From Bacteroidota bacterium (GTDB lineage: Bacteria > Bacteroidota > Bacteroidia > Flavobacteriales > Weeksellaceae): a stretch of DNA of 31,783 bases. The notes beneath the pieces were generated by a model. The model was given only the letters and a program-made list of their open reading frames with translations. It was not told the origin of the DNA and did not search any database. The position numbers and the translations under genes are program-made. Below are positions 25,022 to 31,783 of the stretch, piece after piece. Each line of letters starts with the position of its first letter. Position 1 is the stretch's first letter. The stretch is taken from contig JAEWYW010000025.1 of NCBI GenBank assembly GCA_023458535.1, forward strand, positions 1-31,783, in the 5' to 3' direction.

Positions 25022-25118
25022 CAAACCAAAATACCGTTTTGTGATGTGAGAAGAACAATTCGGTAGAATAAGAAATGCTTCCAAATTCATTGATTATTCA
25101 ACAAAAAACAAATTTATA

Positions 25119-25562
25119 ATGGCTAAGAAAGTCTTTAAAATGGTAAAACTTCAGGTGAAAGGTGGCGCTGCTAACCCTTCCCCACCAGTAGGTCCAGCTT
25201 TGGGTTCTGCGGGTGTGAACATCATGGAGTTTTGTAAACAATTTAACGGAAGAACCCAAGACAAGCCAGGACAAGTTTTACCTGTAGTAATTACAGTTTA
25301 CGAAGACAAATCTTTTGAATTCGTAATTAAAACTCCTCCTGCTGCAATCCAGTTAATGGATGCTGCTAAGATTAAGGGTGGTTCTGGAGAACCAAACAGA
25401 AACAAAGTAGGTTCTGTATCTTGGGATCAAGTAAAGAAAATCGCTGAGGACAAAATGGCGGATCTTAACTGCTTTACGATGGACTCTGCTCTATCTATGG
25501 TAGCGGGTACGGCTCGTTCTATGGGATTAAGAGTAACAGGAACTAAACCAACTAACGCTTAA
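25119..25562 (+). CDS. rplK: 50S ribosomal protein L11
   Basis: Part of the GTPase-associated stalk base of the large subunit, binding 23S rRNA with L10. 147 aa. VKLQVKGGAANPSPPVGPAL near the N-terminus and IMEFCKQFNGRTQ are typical; the C-terminal RNA-binding domain ends in GTARSMGLRVTG. It is the first gene after the promoter at 24991-25021 and is followed by rplA after 11 bp. Confidence 0.98.
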   Translation: MAKKVFKMVKLQVKGGAANPSPPVGPALGSAGVNIMEFCKQFNGRTQDKPGQVLPVVITVYEDKSFEFVIKTPPAAIQLMDAAKIKGGSGEPNRNKVGSVSWDQVKKIAEDKMADLNCFTMDSALSMVAGTARSMGLRVTGTKPTNA

Positions 25563-25573
25563 AACTTAAAGAA

Positions 25574-26266
25574 ATGGCAAAATTGACAAAAAAGCAGAAA
25601 GAAGCTTTAAGTAAAGTAGAAAAGAATAAAGCATATTCTTTGGAAGAAGGTTCTGCTCTTGTAAAAGAAGTAAACACTGCGAAATTTGATGCTTCTGTAG
25701 ACATCGCTGTAAGATTGGGTGTTGATCCAAGAAAAGCAAACCAAATGGTTAGAGGTGTAGTATCTCTTCCTCATGGTACTGGTAAAGATATTAGAGTTTT
25801 GGCTTTAGTAACTCCAGATAAAGAAGCTGAAGCGAAAGCTGCAGGTGCAGACTATGTAGGTCTAGACGAATATTTACAGAAAATAAAAGACGGTTGGACA
25901 GATATCGATGTAATCGTAACTATGCCAGCTGTTATGGGTAAATTAGGTCCATTAGGACGAGTATTAGGACCGAGAGGTTTAATGCCAAACCCGAAATCAG
26001 GTACTGTAACTATGGAAATCGGTAAAGCGGTGGAAGAAGTGAAAGCTGGTAAAATCGATTTCAAAGTAGATAAATACGGAATTATTCACGCAGGTATCGG
26101 AAAAGTATCTTTCGACGCGGCTAAATTGAAAGAAAATGCTCAGGAGTTGATCCAGACATTAATCAAAATGAAGCCAACTGCAGCAAAAGGAACTTATGTA
26201 AAGTCAATCTATTTGTCTTCTACAATGAGTCCTGGTATTGCGATTGACACTAAATCTGTAAACTAA
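25574..26266 (+). CDS. rplA: 50S ribosomal protein L1
   Basis: Forms the L1 stalk and helps release deacylated tRNA from the E site; in other bacteria it also represses its own operon. 230 aa, normal. Signature segments are VRLGVDPRKANQMVRGVVSL, PAVMGKLGPLGRVLGPRGLM and GKIDFKVDKYGIIHAGIGK. It lies between rplK (11 bp) and rplJ (12 bp). Confidence 0.98.
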   Translation: MAKLTKKQKEALSKVEKNKAYSLEEGSALVKEVNTAKFDASVDIAVRLGVDPRKANQMVRGVVSLPHGTGKDIRVLALVTPDKEAEAKAAGADYVGLDEYLQKIKDGWTDIDVIVTMPAVMGKLGPLGRVLGPRGLMPNPKSGTVTMEIGKAVEEVKAGKIDFKVDKYGIIHAGIGKVSFDAAKLKENAQELIQTLIKMKPTAAKGTYVKSIYLSSTMSPGIAIDTKSVN

Positions 26267-26278
26267 AATCTGTAAGAC

Positions 26279-26872
26279 ATGACAAAAGAAGAAAAAGTAT
26301 TAGTAATACAAGAATTGAAGGATTTACTACAGGACGCAAAAGTAGTTTATGTAGCGGATCTTGAAGGTTTGAACGCTTCTAAGACTTCAGATTTCAGAAG
26401 ACAGGCATTCAAAAACAATATCAAGTTAAAAGTGGTGAAAAACACCCTTTTACAAAAAGCAATGGAGCAAATCGAAGGAGTAGATTATTCTGAAATGTTC
26501 GAAACATTCAAAGGAAACTCTGCTTTAATGGTTGCTGAAACAGCTAATGCTCCAGCGAAATTAATTAAAGATTTCAGAAAGAAAGAAGAAAAACCAGCTT
26601 TAAAGTCGGCTTTTGTTCAAGAAGCTTTCTATGTAGGAGATAACAACCTTGAAACTTTAGCTAATATCAAGTCTAGAGAGGAAATGATCGGAGAAATCAT
26701 CGGATTACTTCAGTCTCCTATTCAGAGAGTTGTATCTGCATTACAAAACAAACCTGAAACTGTTGAAGCAAAAGCTGAAGAAGCGGCTCCTGCAGTGGAA
26801 GAAACTCCAGTTGCTGAGGCTCCAGAAGCTCCAGAAGCTGCTGCAGAGGGGGAAGCTCCAGCTGCAGAATAA
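26279..26872 (+). CDS. rplJ: 50S ribosomal protein L10
   Basis: Anchors the L7/L12 dimers on the ribosomal stalk. 197 aa, longer than the usual 165-175. The core (1-160) has VVYVADLEGLNASKTSDFRR and LKVVKNTLLQKAM. The added C-terminal 35 or so residues are an Ala/Glu/Pro-rich low-complexity tail that starts after QNKPETVEAK and ends in GEAPAAE. Such tails are seen in other Bacteroidota L10 proteins, as I recall; I do not assign it a role. A 45-bp gap precedes rplL. Confidence 0.97.
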   Translation: MTKEEKVLVIQELKDLLQDAKVVYVADLEGLNASKTSDFRRQAFKNNIKLKVVKNTLLQKAMEQIEGVDYSEMFETFKGNSALMVAETANAPAKLIKDFRKKEEKPALKSAFVQEAFYVGDNNLETLANIKSREEMIGEIIGLLQSPIQRVVSALQNKPETVEAKAEEAAPAVEETPVAEAPEAPEAAAEGEAPAAE

Positions 26873-26917
26873 TTGACACTCAAAAAATAATACAATAATC
26901 AACAAAAACATTTAAAA

Positions 26918-27289
26918 ATGTCAGATTTAAAAAATTTAGCTGAAACGCTAGTAAACTTAACAGTAAAAGACGTAAACGAATTAGCTGCTATCCTTAAGGA
27001 TGAGTACGGAATTGAGCCAGCTGCTGCTGCTGTAGTAGTATCAGGAGGTGCTGCAGGTGGAGATGCTGCTGAAGAAAAAACTGAATTCGACGTAATCTTG
27101 AAATCAGCTGGTGCTTCTAAATTGGCTATCGTTAAATTGGTAAAAGATTTAACTGGTGCTGGTCTTAAAGAAGCTAAAGATATCGTAGATGGTGCTCCGG
27201 CTCCAATCAAAGAAGGTATCTCTAAAGACGAAGCTGAAGCTCTTAAGAAGCAACTTGAAGAAGCTGGAGCTGAAGTTGAATTGAAGTAA
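26918..27289 (+). CDS. rplL: 50S ribosomal protein L7/L12
   Basis: The multicopy flexible stalk protein that recruits translation GTPases. 123 aa. The N-terminal dimerisation helix pair is followed by an Ala/Gly-rich hinge (about 33-50) and the C-terminal domain with EEKTEFDVILKSAGASKLAI and AKDIVDGAPAPIKEG. A terminator follows 20 bp later; rpoB is not there. Confidence 0.98.
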   Translation: MSDLKNLAETLVNLTVKDVNELAAILKDEYGIEPAAAAVVVSGGAAGGDAAEEKTEFDVILKSAGASKLAIVKLVKDLTGAGLKEAKDIVDGAPAPIKEGISKDEAEALKKQLEEAGAEVELK

Positions 27290-27310
27290 TTCCTTCCTCA
27301 CCAATCAAAA

Positions 27311-27342
27311 TAACCCTTACTGAAAAGTGAGGGTATTTTTTG
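27311..27342 (+). terminator. Terminator after rplL
   Basis: ACCCTTAC (27313-27320) pairs with GTGAGGGT (27327-27334) with one wobble around TGAAAA, followed by a run of T's. It closes the ribosomal protein operon. Confidence 0.85.
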
Positions 27343-27868
27343 TTTTCATATATTATCAATAGTAACCCTAAAAACTGTACATTGATATAATACAAAGATG
27401 AGAATCCCCCGAAAAGCAAAAATTTTTAATTTAAAAATGACCTTCGACAGGCTGATTTTTTTATAAAATAGATTTTTTTACTAATTAGAATGTATGTAAA
27501 TGAAGAATAAAATGGCATTATTTTATATTTCTGTATAATTTATTTAACAAAAATTAACAGATTTATTATAATAAATCAAATTTTGTTAGTTTAGTTAAAA
27601 TTAAATTATCAATAAGTTAGTGTTGTGATTATTAATTTGTTTTCAATAATTAATTATTTATTAATTATTATAAAATAAAACTGATTTTATAATGAATAAT
27701 TTATTGTGAATTGATAATTTTTGAAATCTTAAAAAAGGTGTTTTCACCCTTTTTGTTGTAAAATAGAACATATTTTAGAATTTCTTGTGTAGAACATCCT
27801 TTATTTTTCTTACCTTTGATGAAAATTATTTCTTTAAGAAATGATTTGAAAAAAACACAAACACAAGC
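27343..27868. other. AT-rich noncoding stretch downstream of rplL
   Basis: About 525 bp with no ORF I can support. It contains a hairpin resembling a terminator, AAAAAAGGTG / CACCCTTTTT (27731-27754), and a TACCTTTG promoter element (27811-27818). Long runs of A and T with many small TTAATTATT repeats dominate 27480-27720. Confidence 0.5.
27811..27818 (+). promoter_or_regulatory. Candidate -7 element for the exported-protein locus
   Basis: TACCTTTG fits TAnnTTTG. A TTG (27785-27787) lies 23 bp before it, a little further than the usual -33 spacing. It is 51 bp before the first exported-protein ORF. Confidence 0.45.
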
Positions 27869-28458
27869 TTGAAAGAAAAATTATTCTTTAGAGCAACAAA
27901 ATCAATAATCCAAAATTGGAAATTTAATTCCTTGTTTTTGAAATTAATTTTGTTGCCTCTTCTTTGCATATCTTCATTTTTTAATGCGACTGCATTAGAG
28001 ATTAATGAGCCGCAGCAAGACCAACAACCTATAATTTATGTTTCGGGTGCTTCTATTGTAATTGAAATAGGAGAGGCAACTAACGCAAAAATTGTAAAAA
28101 TAAATGATTCTTTGGATGGTAAAATTGCTAAAGAAGTTCGAACGGTTAAGATCAAGAAACAGATACCCGTTTCCAAGGAAGAATCTAAAAATCAAATTAA
28201 AAATCTCCCGAAACTCCTGCGCCCAGATTTGTTTTTAAAAGTACCAAATTAGAAGATTTTTTTAATACAGCTACTTTTACCAATACTAAAAACTCCGTAA
28301 TTTCTCTTACTTCTTTTTCAAAGAATATCGTTGCTTATTCTGTTATTACAAGTAATATTCATGTGTTCACCTATTTAATGAATATTTATTCAGTAGATTT
28401 TGAGAGAACAGAAGAGTTATCCCAATTTTTGTTTTCCAGGCCGCCACCTACTTGTTAA
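27869..28458 (+). pseudogene. Small exported protein gene of unknown function, interrupted by a frameshift
   Basis: The frame starts at TTG (27869; an in-frame stop lies 24 bp earlier and there is no ATG). It encodes a basic N-terminus and a hydrophobic signal-like segment (FLKLILLPLLCISSFFNATA, about 24-43). The first frame stops at 28252, but another frame opens directly after 28199 and runs to the stop at 28456-28458, ending FLFSRPPPTC. Adding a single A to the A5 tract at 28199-28203 joins the two into one 196-residue protein, reading NQIK-KSPETPAPRFVFKS. The second part keeps sensible composition throughout (TNTKNSVISLTSFSKNIVAY). I recognise no family. The break may be a true mutation, phase-variable slippage or a sequencing error. 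Confidence 0.6.
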
Positions 28459-28556
28459 TATAAAAATTATTTCTAAATGAAATTATATACAAACAATCTA
28501 CTTTTTTATAGTTTTCATTTTTTTTAATACAAAATATTAACAAAACATACAAATTC

Positions 28557-30940
28557 ATGAAATTAATAATATACTCATGGCAAGAATCTCTACGTTTATT
28601 TCGCGTAATGATGATTTTTGCCACCATTCTCTGTAGTAATTCTCTGTTTGCCGATGGATCCAAAGATCTTTACCCATCCGGAGCTACAGGTGTACGTGCC
28701 TATCTTCGATCCAGCAACGCACCTACGGTTAACTGGCCTTTTCCAAACCAAGGATTTCATTATGTTTATGCCAAAGCTGGTGAAAGGATTACAATGGCTT
28801 CTAGTGCGCAGAATACCGGAGGAAATGCCAAAATAAGATTGTATTCTCCTAGCGGAACTCTAGTAGTTGATAATGCTTCTACTGGAGTAATAACTAATCG
28901 TACGGCAGAATTAGCAGGTCCGCAATTATCGGGACAAACTGGTGGCAATAGATATACACCTATCTATTATTTAGTACCTAATGGAGGTGATGGAATTTAT
29001 AGGGTAGAATTTGTAGCAAGAAGAACAAGTGATCCCCAAACTACTTTTGATGCAAACGCTAATTGGACTCAAAGTACTGGTGATGCAGGTATTATGGCTT
29101 GGGACGTTTCAGTAATCAACCCCACCAATAATGCATTTATTCCGGGAAGGGTTTATACTAATGTTCTAAATTTAACTAACGGAACGGGGCAAGTTAACTC
29201 TAAGGGCTTTTATGGGAAATTATACACTCTTACCAAAGATGGCTATACCTACCGGGTGAGCAATAATGGAAATAATGGTATTTACTTTACTTTTTTTGTA
29301 AATAACAATGGTTTTTTGGATGCCAATACTCAGCTCCCTATTTATCAGAGTTTAACGAGTTCTTTAGCATCAAATTTAGTGGGAAGAGTGCAAAACCCAA
29401 ACAATGCAGATACTAACCAAAATATTACTCACAAAATGTTTTATACTTTGCCAAGCTCAGATTTGCCTGCTTCGTCTGTTGGTGCAGTTCCTGGTAATAC
29501 AACATGGTTGAAAAACACCGTGGTGACACCGCATGTTAGTAATGTAAGCTTAACCGGGGTTGAAGGTACGCCGGGGCAGGTGAGTAATAAAGGGGGTTAT
29601 ATTAAATTCAATGCAGATGTGCAAGGCAATTACACCATCTCAATTACGGGAACTTCTGCAAACCCAAGTTTTGTAACCCGTGTACTCACAGGAGCTTCTT
29701 CAGCAGGATTAAATCAAATTTATTGGGATAGCAAAGATGGTGCTAATAACGCATCCCCAGTAGGCACGTTTCCGGTTACAATTACCATCAGATTACAAGG
29801 TGCAGAAGTGCATTTCCCTTATATGGATATGGAATACAATAGATTTGGAACCATTGTAGAATTATTGAATTATGCCAATTTGAATCAAGTTGTTTCAGAT
29901 ATTGTTTTTTGGAATGATAGTAATATCCCAAATTCGTCAAATGGTTCTAATCCAAATCCTAAAAACAACAGCCATTTGCCACCTGCAAATAGCACGGGAC
30001 TTAGCAGTAATACAAATGGTCATATCTGGGGAGTTGGAGGATCAGGGACTTCTGGGCAATTTGGAGATATGCGAGCTATTGATACGTGGACATTTATTAA
30101 AGGTCAAGAAACATCAGTAACAGCAAGTGTTGTAGTAAAAAGTGCAGATTTAATGGTTTCTTCAATAACTCCTGATCAAACAAACCTTCATCAAGGTGAT
30201 GCAGTAGCCTATACTGTGAAAGTGAAAAATGGGGGGCAAGTGATGTAACGGGCGCTCCTTTTACCTTTAAAATTCCGAGTGGTTTGTCGCCTCAAAATAT
30301 TCAGTTTATTGCAAATGGATGCGGAAGCGAAAGTGTGGCATTGAGTTATAATGCAGGTTCAAATACCTATTCTTCGTCTCTTAACCTCCCAAATGGTTGT
30401 GAAATTACATACGTTATTACAGTAACGGTAAGTAATACTGCAACAGCAGGAAATCAATTTGTAGAAGCAGCAATTCTGCGTACCAATGATGTTACAGATC
30501 CCGATGCTACGGATCCCAATATTAATACGCTTCCAACAAGCGCTCAATCTGAATGTGCTAATAATGGATTAGGAGGTTCTTGTAATAATATTAAGAGCAA
30601 TGATGCTGTATTAGTAACACTTGCGTGTTATAATAATCCAAATACAACAAATGCTGGAGTCCCAGTGGTACACGGTATTACCTTGTTGAAAAGAGCTGGC
30701 GCCGACAACGGAAACTGGCCGATGATTAGAAATTCGGCGTACACTGTTTTAGAATCCAATACCAAAGGTTTGGTGATTACAAGAATGACATCTGACCCTG
30801 CACAATCTGCGGCATCTAATTATATTACAAAAATTACAAATCCTGTTGAAGGAATGATGGTTTATGATACCTTCAGCAAATGTTTGAAAATTTACTCAGA
30901 CGGTGCTTGGAAATGTTTCAACAAACCCGCTTGTCCGTAA
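28557..30940 (+). pseudogene. DUF11-type exported surface protein gene, interrupted by a frameshift
   Basis: A signal peptide (about 1-32, with hydrophobic FRVMMIFATILCSNSLFA) starts a 563-codon frame that stops at 30248. A second frame (visible from 30284) continues to 30940. The first frame ends in VAYTVKVKNGGQVM, in the middle of a DUF11 domain that begins about residue 525; adding one G to the G6 tract at 30231-30236 gives KNGGASDVTGAPFTFKIPSG and joins the parts into one 794-residue protein. The DUF11 domain then runs to about 30620. The last 90 residues form a separate module (VLESNTKGLV...EGMMVYDTFSKC...GAWKCF). No T9SS sorting domain is obvious. It follows the broken small exported gene and precedes an intact protein that shares its C-terminal module. 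Annotated as two ORFs, they would be 28557-30248 and 30284-30940. Confidence 0.82.
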
Positions 30941-30952
30941 TAATTAGTGGGA

Positions 30953-30983
30953 AAGAAGCATCTGCATAATAAGGATGCTTCTT
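30953..30983 (+). other. Hairpin between the surface protein genes
   Basis: A perfect 10-bp stem AAGAAGCATC / GATGCTTCTT (30953-30962 and 30974-30983) with an 11-nt loop. There is no U-run, so it is a weak terminator at best and could be a processing or stability element. Confidence 0.5.
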
Positions 30984-31015
30984 GAATCCTATTTTAACAT
31001 TAAATATCATTAAAA

Positions 31016-31558
31016 ATGAAAAATTTATTAATCATAATAACAGTAGTATTTTCGGGGACACTGTTTTCTCAAGTAATTATTGGAGATAATATAGGCACTG
31101 CAAGCAATAAAACGTCGGTTTTGTTGGAGTTTGCAAATACCAATAACAAAGGCTTGATTCTTCCTTATGTTCGGACTTTAGCAAGTAGCCCAACACAAGG
31201 TGCTATCGTTTTAGATGCTTCTAATTCCTCAGATGCGAGAGTGAAATATTATAACGGTGGTTGGGTAGATCTTAGTGGGCAAGGCGCAAACATAACAACT
31301 GTTTTATCCAGCCAGCCAACAACTGCTCAGGTCTCAGAAGCTGTAACAGCTAAAACCATTATTGGCGCAACTTCTTCTGCCGTGAACGATGGGGTTTTGG
31401 TTTTAGAATCAAATACAAAAGCAATGGTTTTACCCCAGGTTTCGGATGTTAACAATATCCCAAGCCCTTCGCCGGGTATGATGGTTTATGTTAATAAAGC
31501 AAATGCAAAACGCCTTGCTGTCTATAATGGCAGCAAATGGTCGTTTTGGAAACCCTAA
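31016..31558 (+). CDS. Exported protein with two repeats of the surface C-terminal module
   Basis: 180 aa, with a clear signal peptide (MKNLLIIITVVFSGTLFSQ, 1-19). The mature part holds two related units, 33-86 (VLLEFANTNNKGLILPYV...GAIVLD...KYYNGGWVDL) and 126-178 (VLVLESNTKAMVLPQV...GMMVYV...AVYNGSKWSFW), of which the second closely resembles the C-terminus of the frameshifted protein just upstream. This reads as a gene made largely of a duplicated module. It lacks an obvious T9SS sorting domain. Function unknown; context suggests a cell-surface or secreted partner of its neighbour. It ends in a strong terminator. Confidence 0.85.
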   Translation: MKNLLIIITVVFSGTLFSQVIIGDNIGTASNKTSVLLEFANTNNKGLILPYVRTLASSPTQGAIVLDASNSSDARVKYYNGGWVDLSGQGANITTVLSSQPTTAQVSEAVTAKTIIGATSSAVNDGVLVLESNTKAMVLPQVSDVNNIPSPSPGMMVYVNKANAKRLAVYNGSKWSFWKP

Positions 31559-31578
31559 AATAACATTTTATAATGAAG

Positions 31579-31609
31579 AAGCCGTCTCAATATTGAGGCG
31601 GCTTTTTTT
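31579..31609 (+). terminator. Terminator of the exported-protein locus
   Basis: Stem AGCCGTCTCAA / TTGAGGCGGCT with one T-G pair and a TA in the loop, followed by T7. Confidence 0.88.
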
Positions 31610-31653
31610 ATCAATTCTTTAACTAACAAACGTATATTAATTTTTTTTTACTG

Positions 31654-31661
31654 TATATTTG
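31654..31661 (+). promoter_or_regulatory. Candidate -7 element before the last ORF
   Basis: TATATTTG fits TAnnTTTG; it lies 17 bp before the ATG at 31678. No TTTG is present at the -33 position. Confidence 0.4.
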
Positions 31662-31677
31662 CAAGCAGAATATTTGA

Positions 31678-31783
31678 ATGCAAATTTATTTGTTCAAAAC
31701 ACACAAATTGATAAAAAAAATTCTTTATATTATTAGTAAAAGAGAAGATTCTTTTTCTGTATTGCTCCTTAAATTACTTGGGG
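31678..31783 (+). CDS. 5' end of an unidentified gene, possibly a membrane protein
   Basis: An ATG-initiated frame is open for all 35 codons to the right edge. It reads MQIYLFKTHKLIKKILYIIS and then KREDSFSVLLLKLLG, a basic stretch followed by the beginning of a hydrophobic segment. This would suit the N-terminus of a multi-pass membrane protein such as a polysaccharide flippase, but that is only a guess from composition. The start could also be the TTG at 31708. A terminator upstream and a -7 element support a new transcription unit here. Confidence 0.4.
   Translation, partial: MQIYLFKTHKLIKKILYIISKREDSFSVLLLKLLG

Larger units (their letters stand above)
24671..25118. other. Divergent intergenic region between acpP and rplK
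   Basis: 448 bp, very AT-rich. It holds the promoter elements listed separately and about 90 bp of rplK leader after the predicted start of transcription. I find no tRNA, secE or nusG, and no convincing ORF, in the place where nusG would usually stand. Confidence 0.6.

Noticed and set aside
27480..27720. Short TTAATTATT-like repeats as a possible repeat array or origin
   Set aside because: The units are irregular, there are no DnaA-box-like or iteron patterns, and low complexity explains them.
28199..28458. A programmed -1/+1 ribosomal frameshift to explain the two-part small exported gene
   Set aside because: I see no typical slippery heptamer with a following stem or pseudoknot; a missing base in the A-tract is simpler.
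28448..28663. 71-aa minus-strand ORF between the two broken exported-protein genes
   Set aside because: It overlaps the signal peptide of the DUF11 protein and has AT-driven composition with no family resemblance.
1..31783. CRISPR arrays, transposases, integrases or phage genes
   Set aside because: No regularly spaced repeats and none of the predicted proteins carries such domains.

Overview
The window looks like a chromosomal segment of a low-GC Bacteroidota, most likely a Flavobacteriia member close to Chryseobacterium/Weeksellaceae. The basis is AT-rich DNA, TAnnTTTG-type -7 promoter elements, a type IX secretion (T9SS) C-terminal sorting domain, an IPExxxVDY-family gene between rnc and pyk, and overall protein similarity. 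The species cannot be fixed from sequence alone.

Layout. 1-1764 (+) is the 3' end of a large T9SS-exported GEVED/fibronectin-III surface protein, followed by two hairpin terminators. 1950-4606 (-) carries coaE, an MBL-fold hydrolase and ruvB; hutI diverges on the + strand (4681-5904). 5965-16912 (-) is a compact ten-gene sulfate assimilation operon: cysH, cysD, cysN, cysE, cysK, cobA, cysJ, cysI, a DUF2490 outer-membrane-type protein, and a fusion of a siroheme-synthase (precorrin-2 dehydrogenase) domain to a TauE/SafE (TSUP) transporter. An Rrf2 regulator (17006-17431, -) lies just upstream, and two near-identical 17-bp motifs lie between it and cysH. Together the operon takes sulfate to APS, sulfite and sulfide, then cysteine, and also makes the siroheme that sulfite reductase needs.

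17764-20117 (+) holds hutG and an aldehyde dehydrogenase. 20151-24670 (-) is a probable operon acpP-fabF-rnc-IPExxxVDY-pyk plus a small membrane protein. 25119-27289 (+) is rplK-rplA-rplJ-rplL with its own strong promoter and terminator. Neither nusG/secE nor rpoBC is next to it, so the usual cluster appears split here.

27290-31783 is an AT-rich accessory stretch: about 580 bp of noncoding DNA, then three exported proteins. Two of them are each broken by what looks like one missing base in a homopolymer (A5 at 28199-28203, G6 at 30231-30236). The second is a DUF11-type surface protein whose C-terminal module is repeated in the intact 180-aa protein that follows. A final ORF runs off the right edge.

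The most notable points are the siroheme-synthase/TSUP fusion inside the cys operon, the tandem putative operator upstream of cysH, the two homopolymer frameshifts in adjacent surface-protein genes, the GC-rich N-terminal insert in CoaE, and the isolated rplKAJL cluster. I see no CRISPR array, tRNA, rRNA, transposase or integrase.
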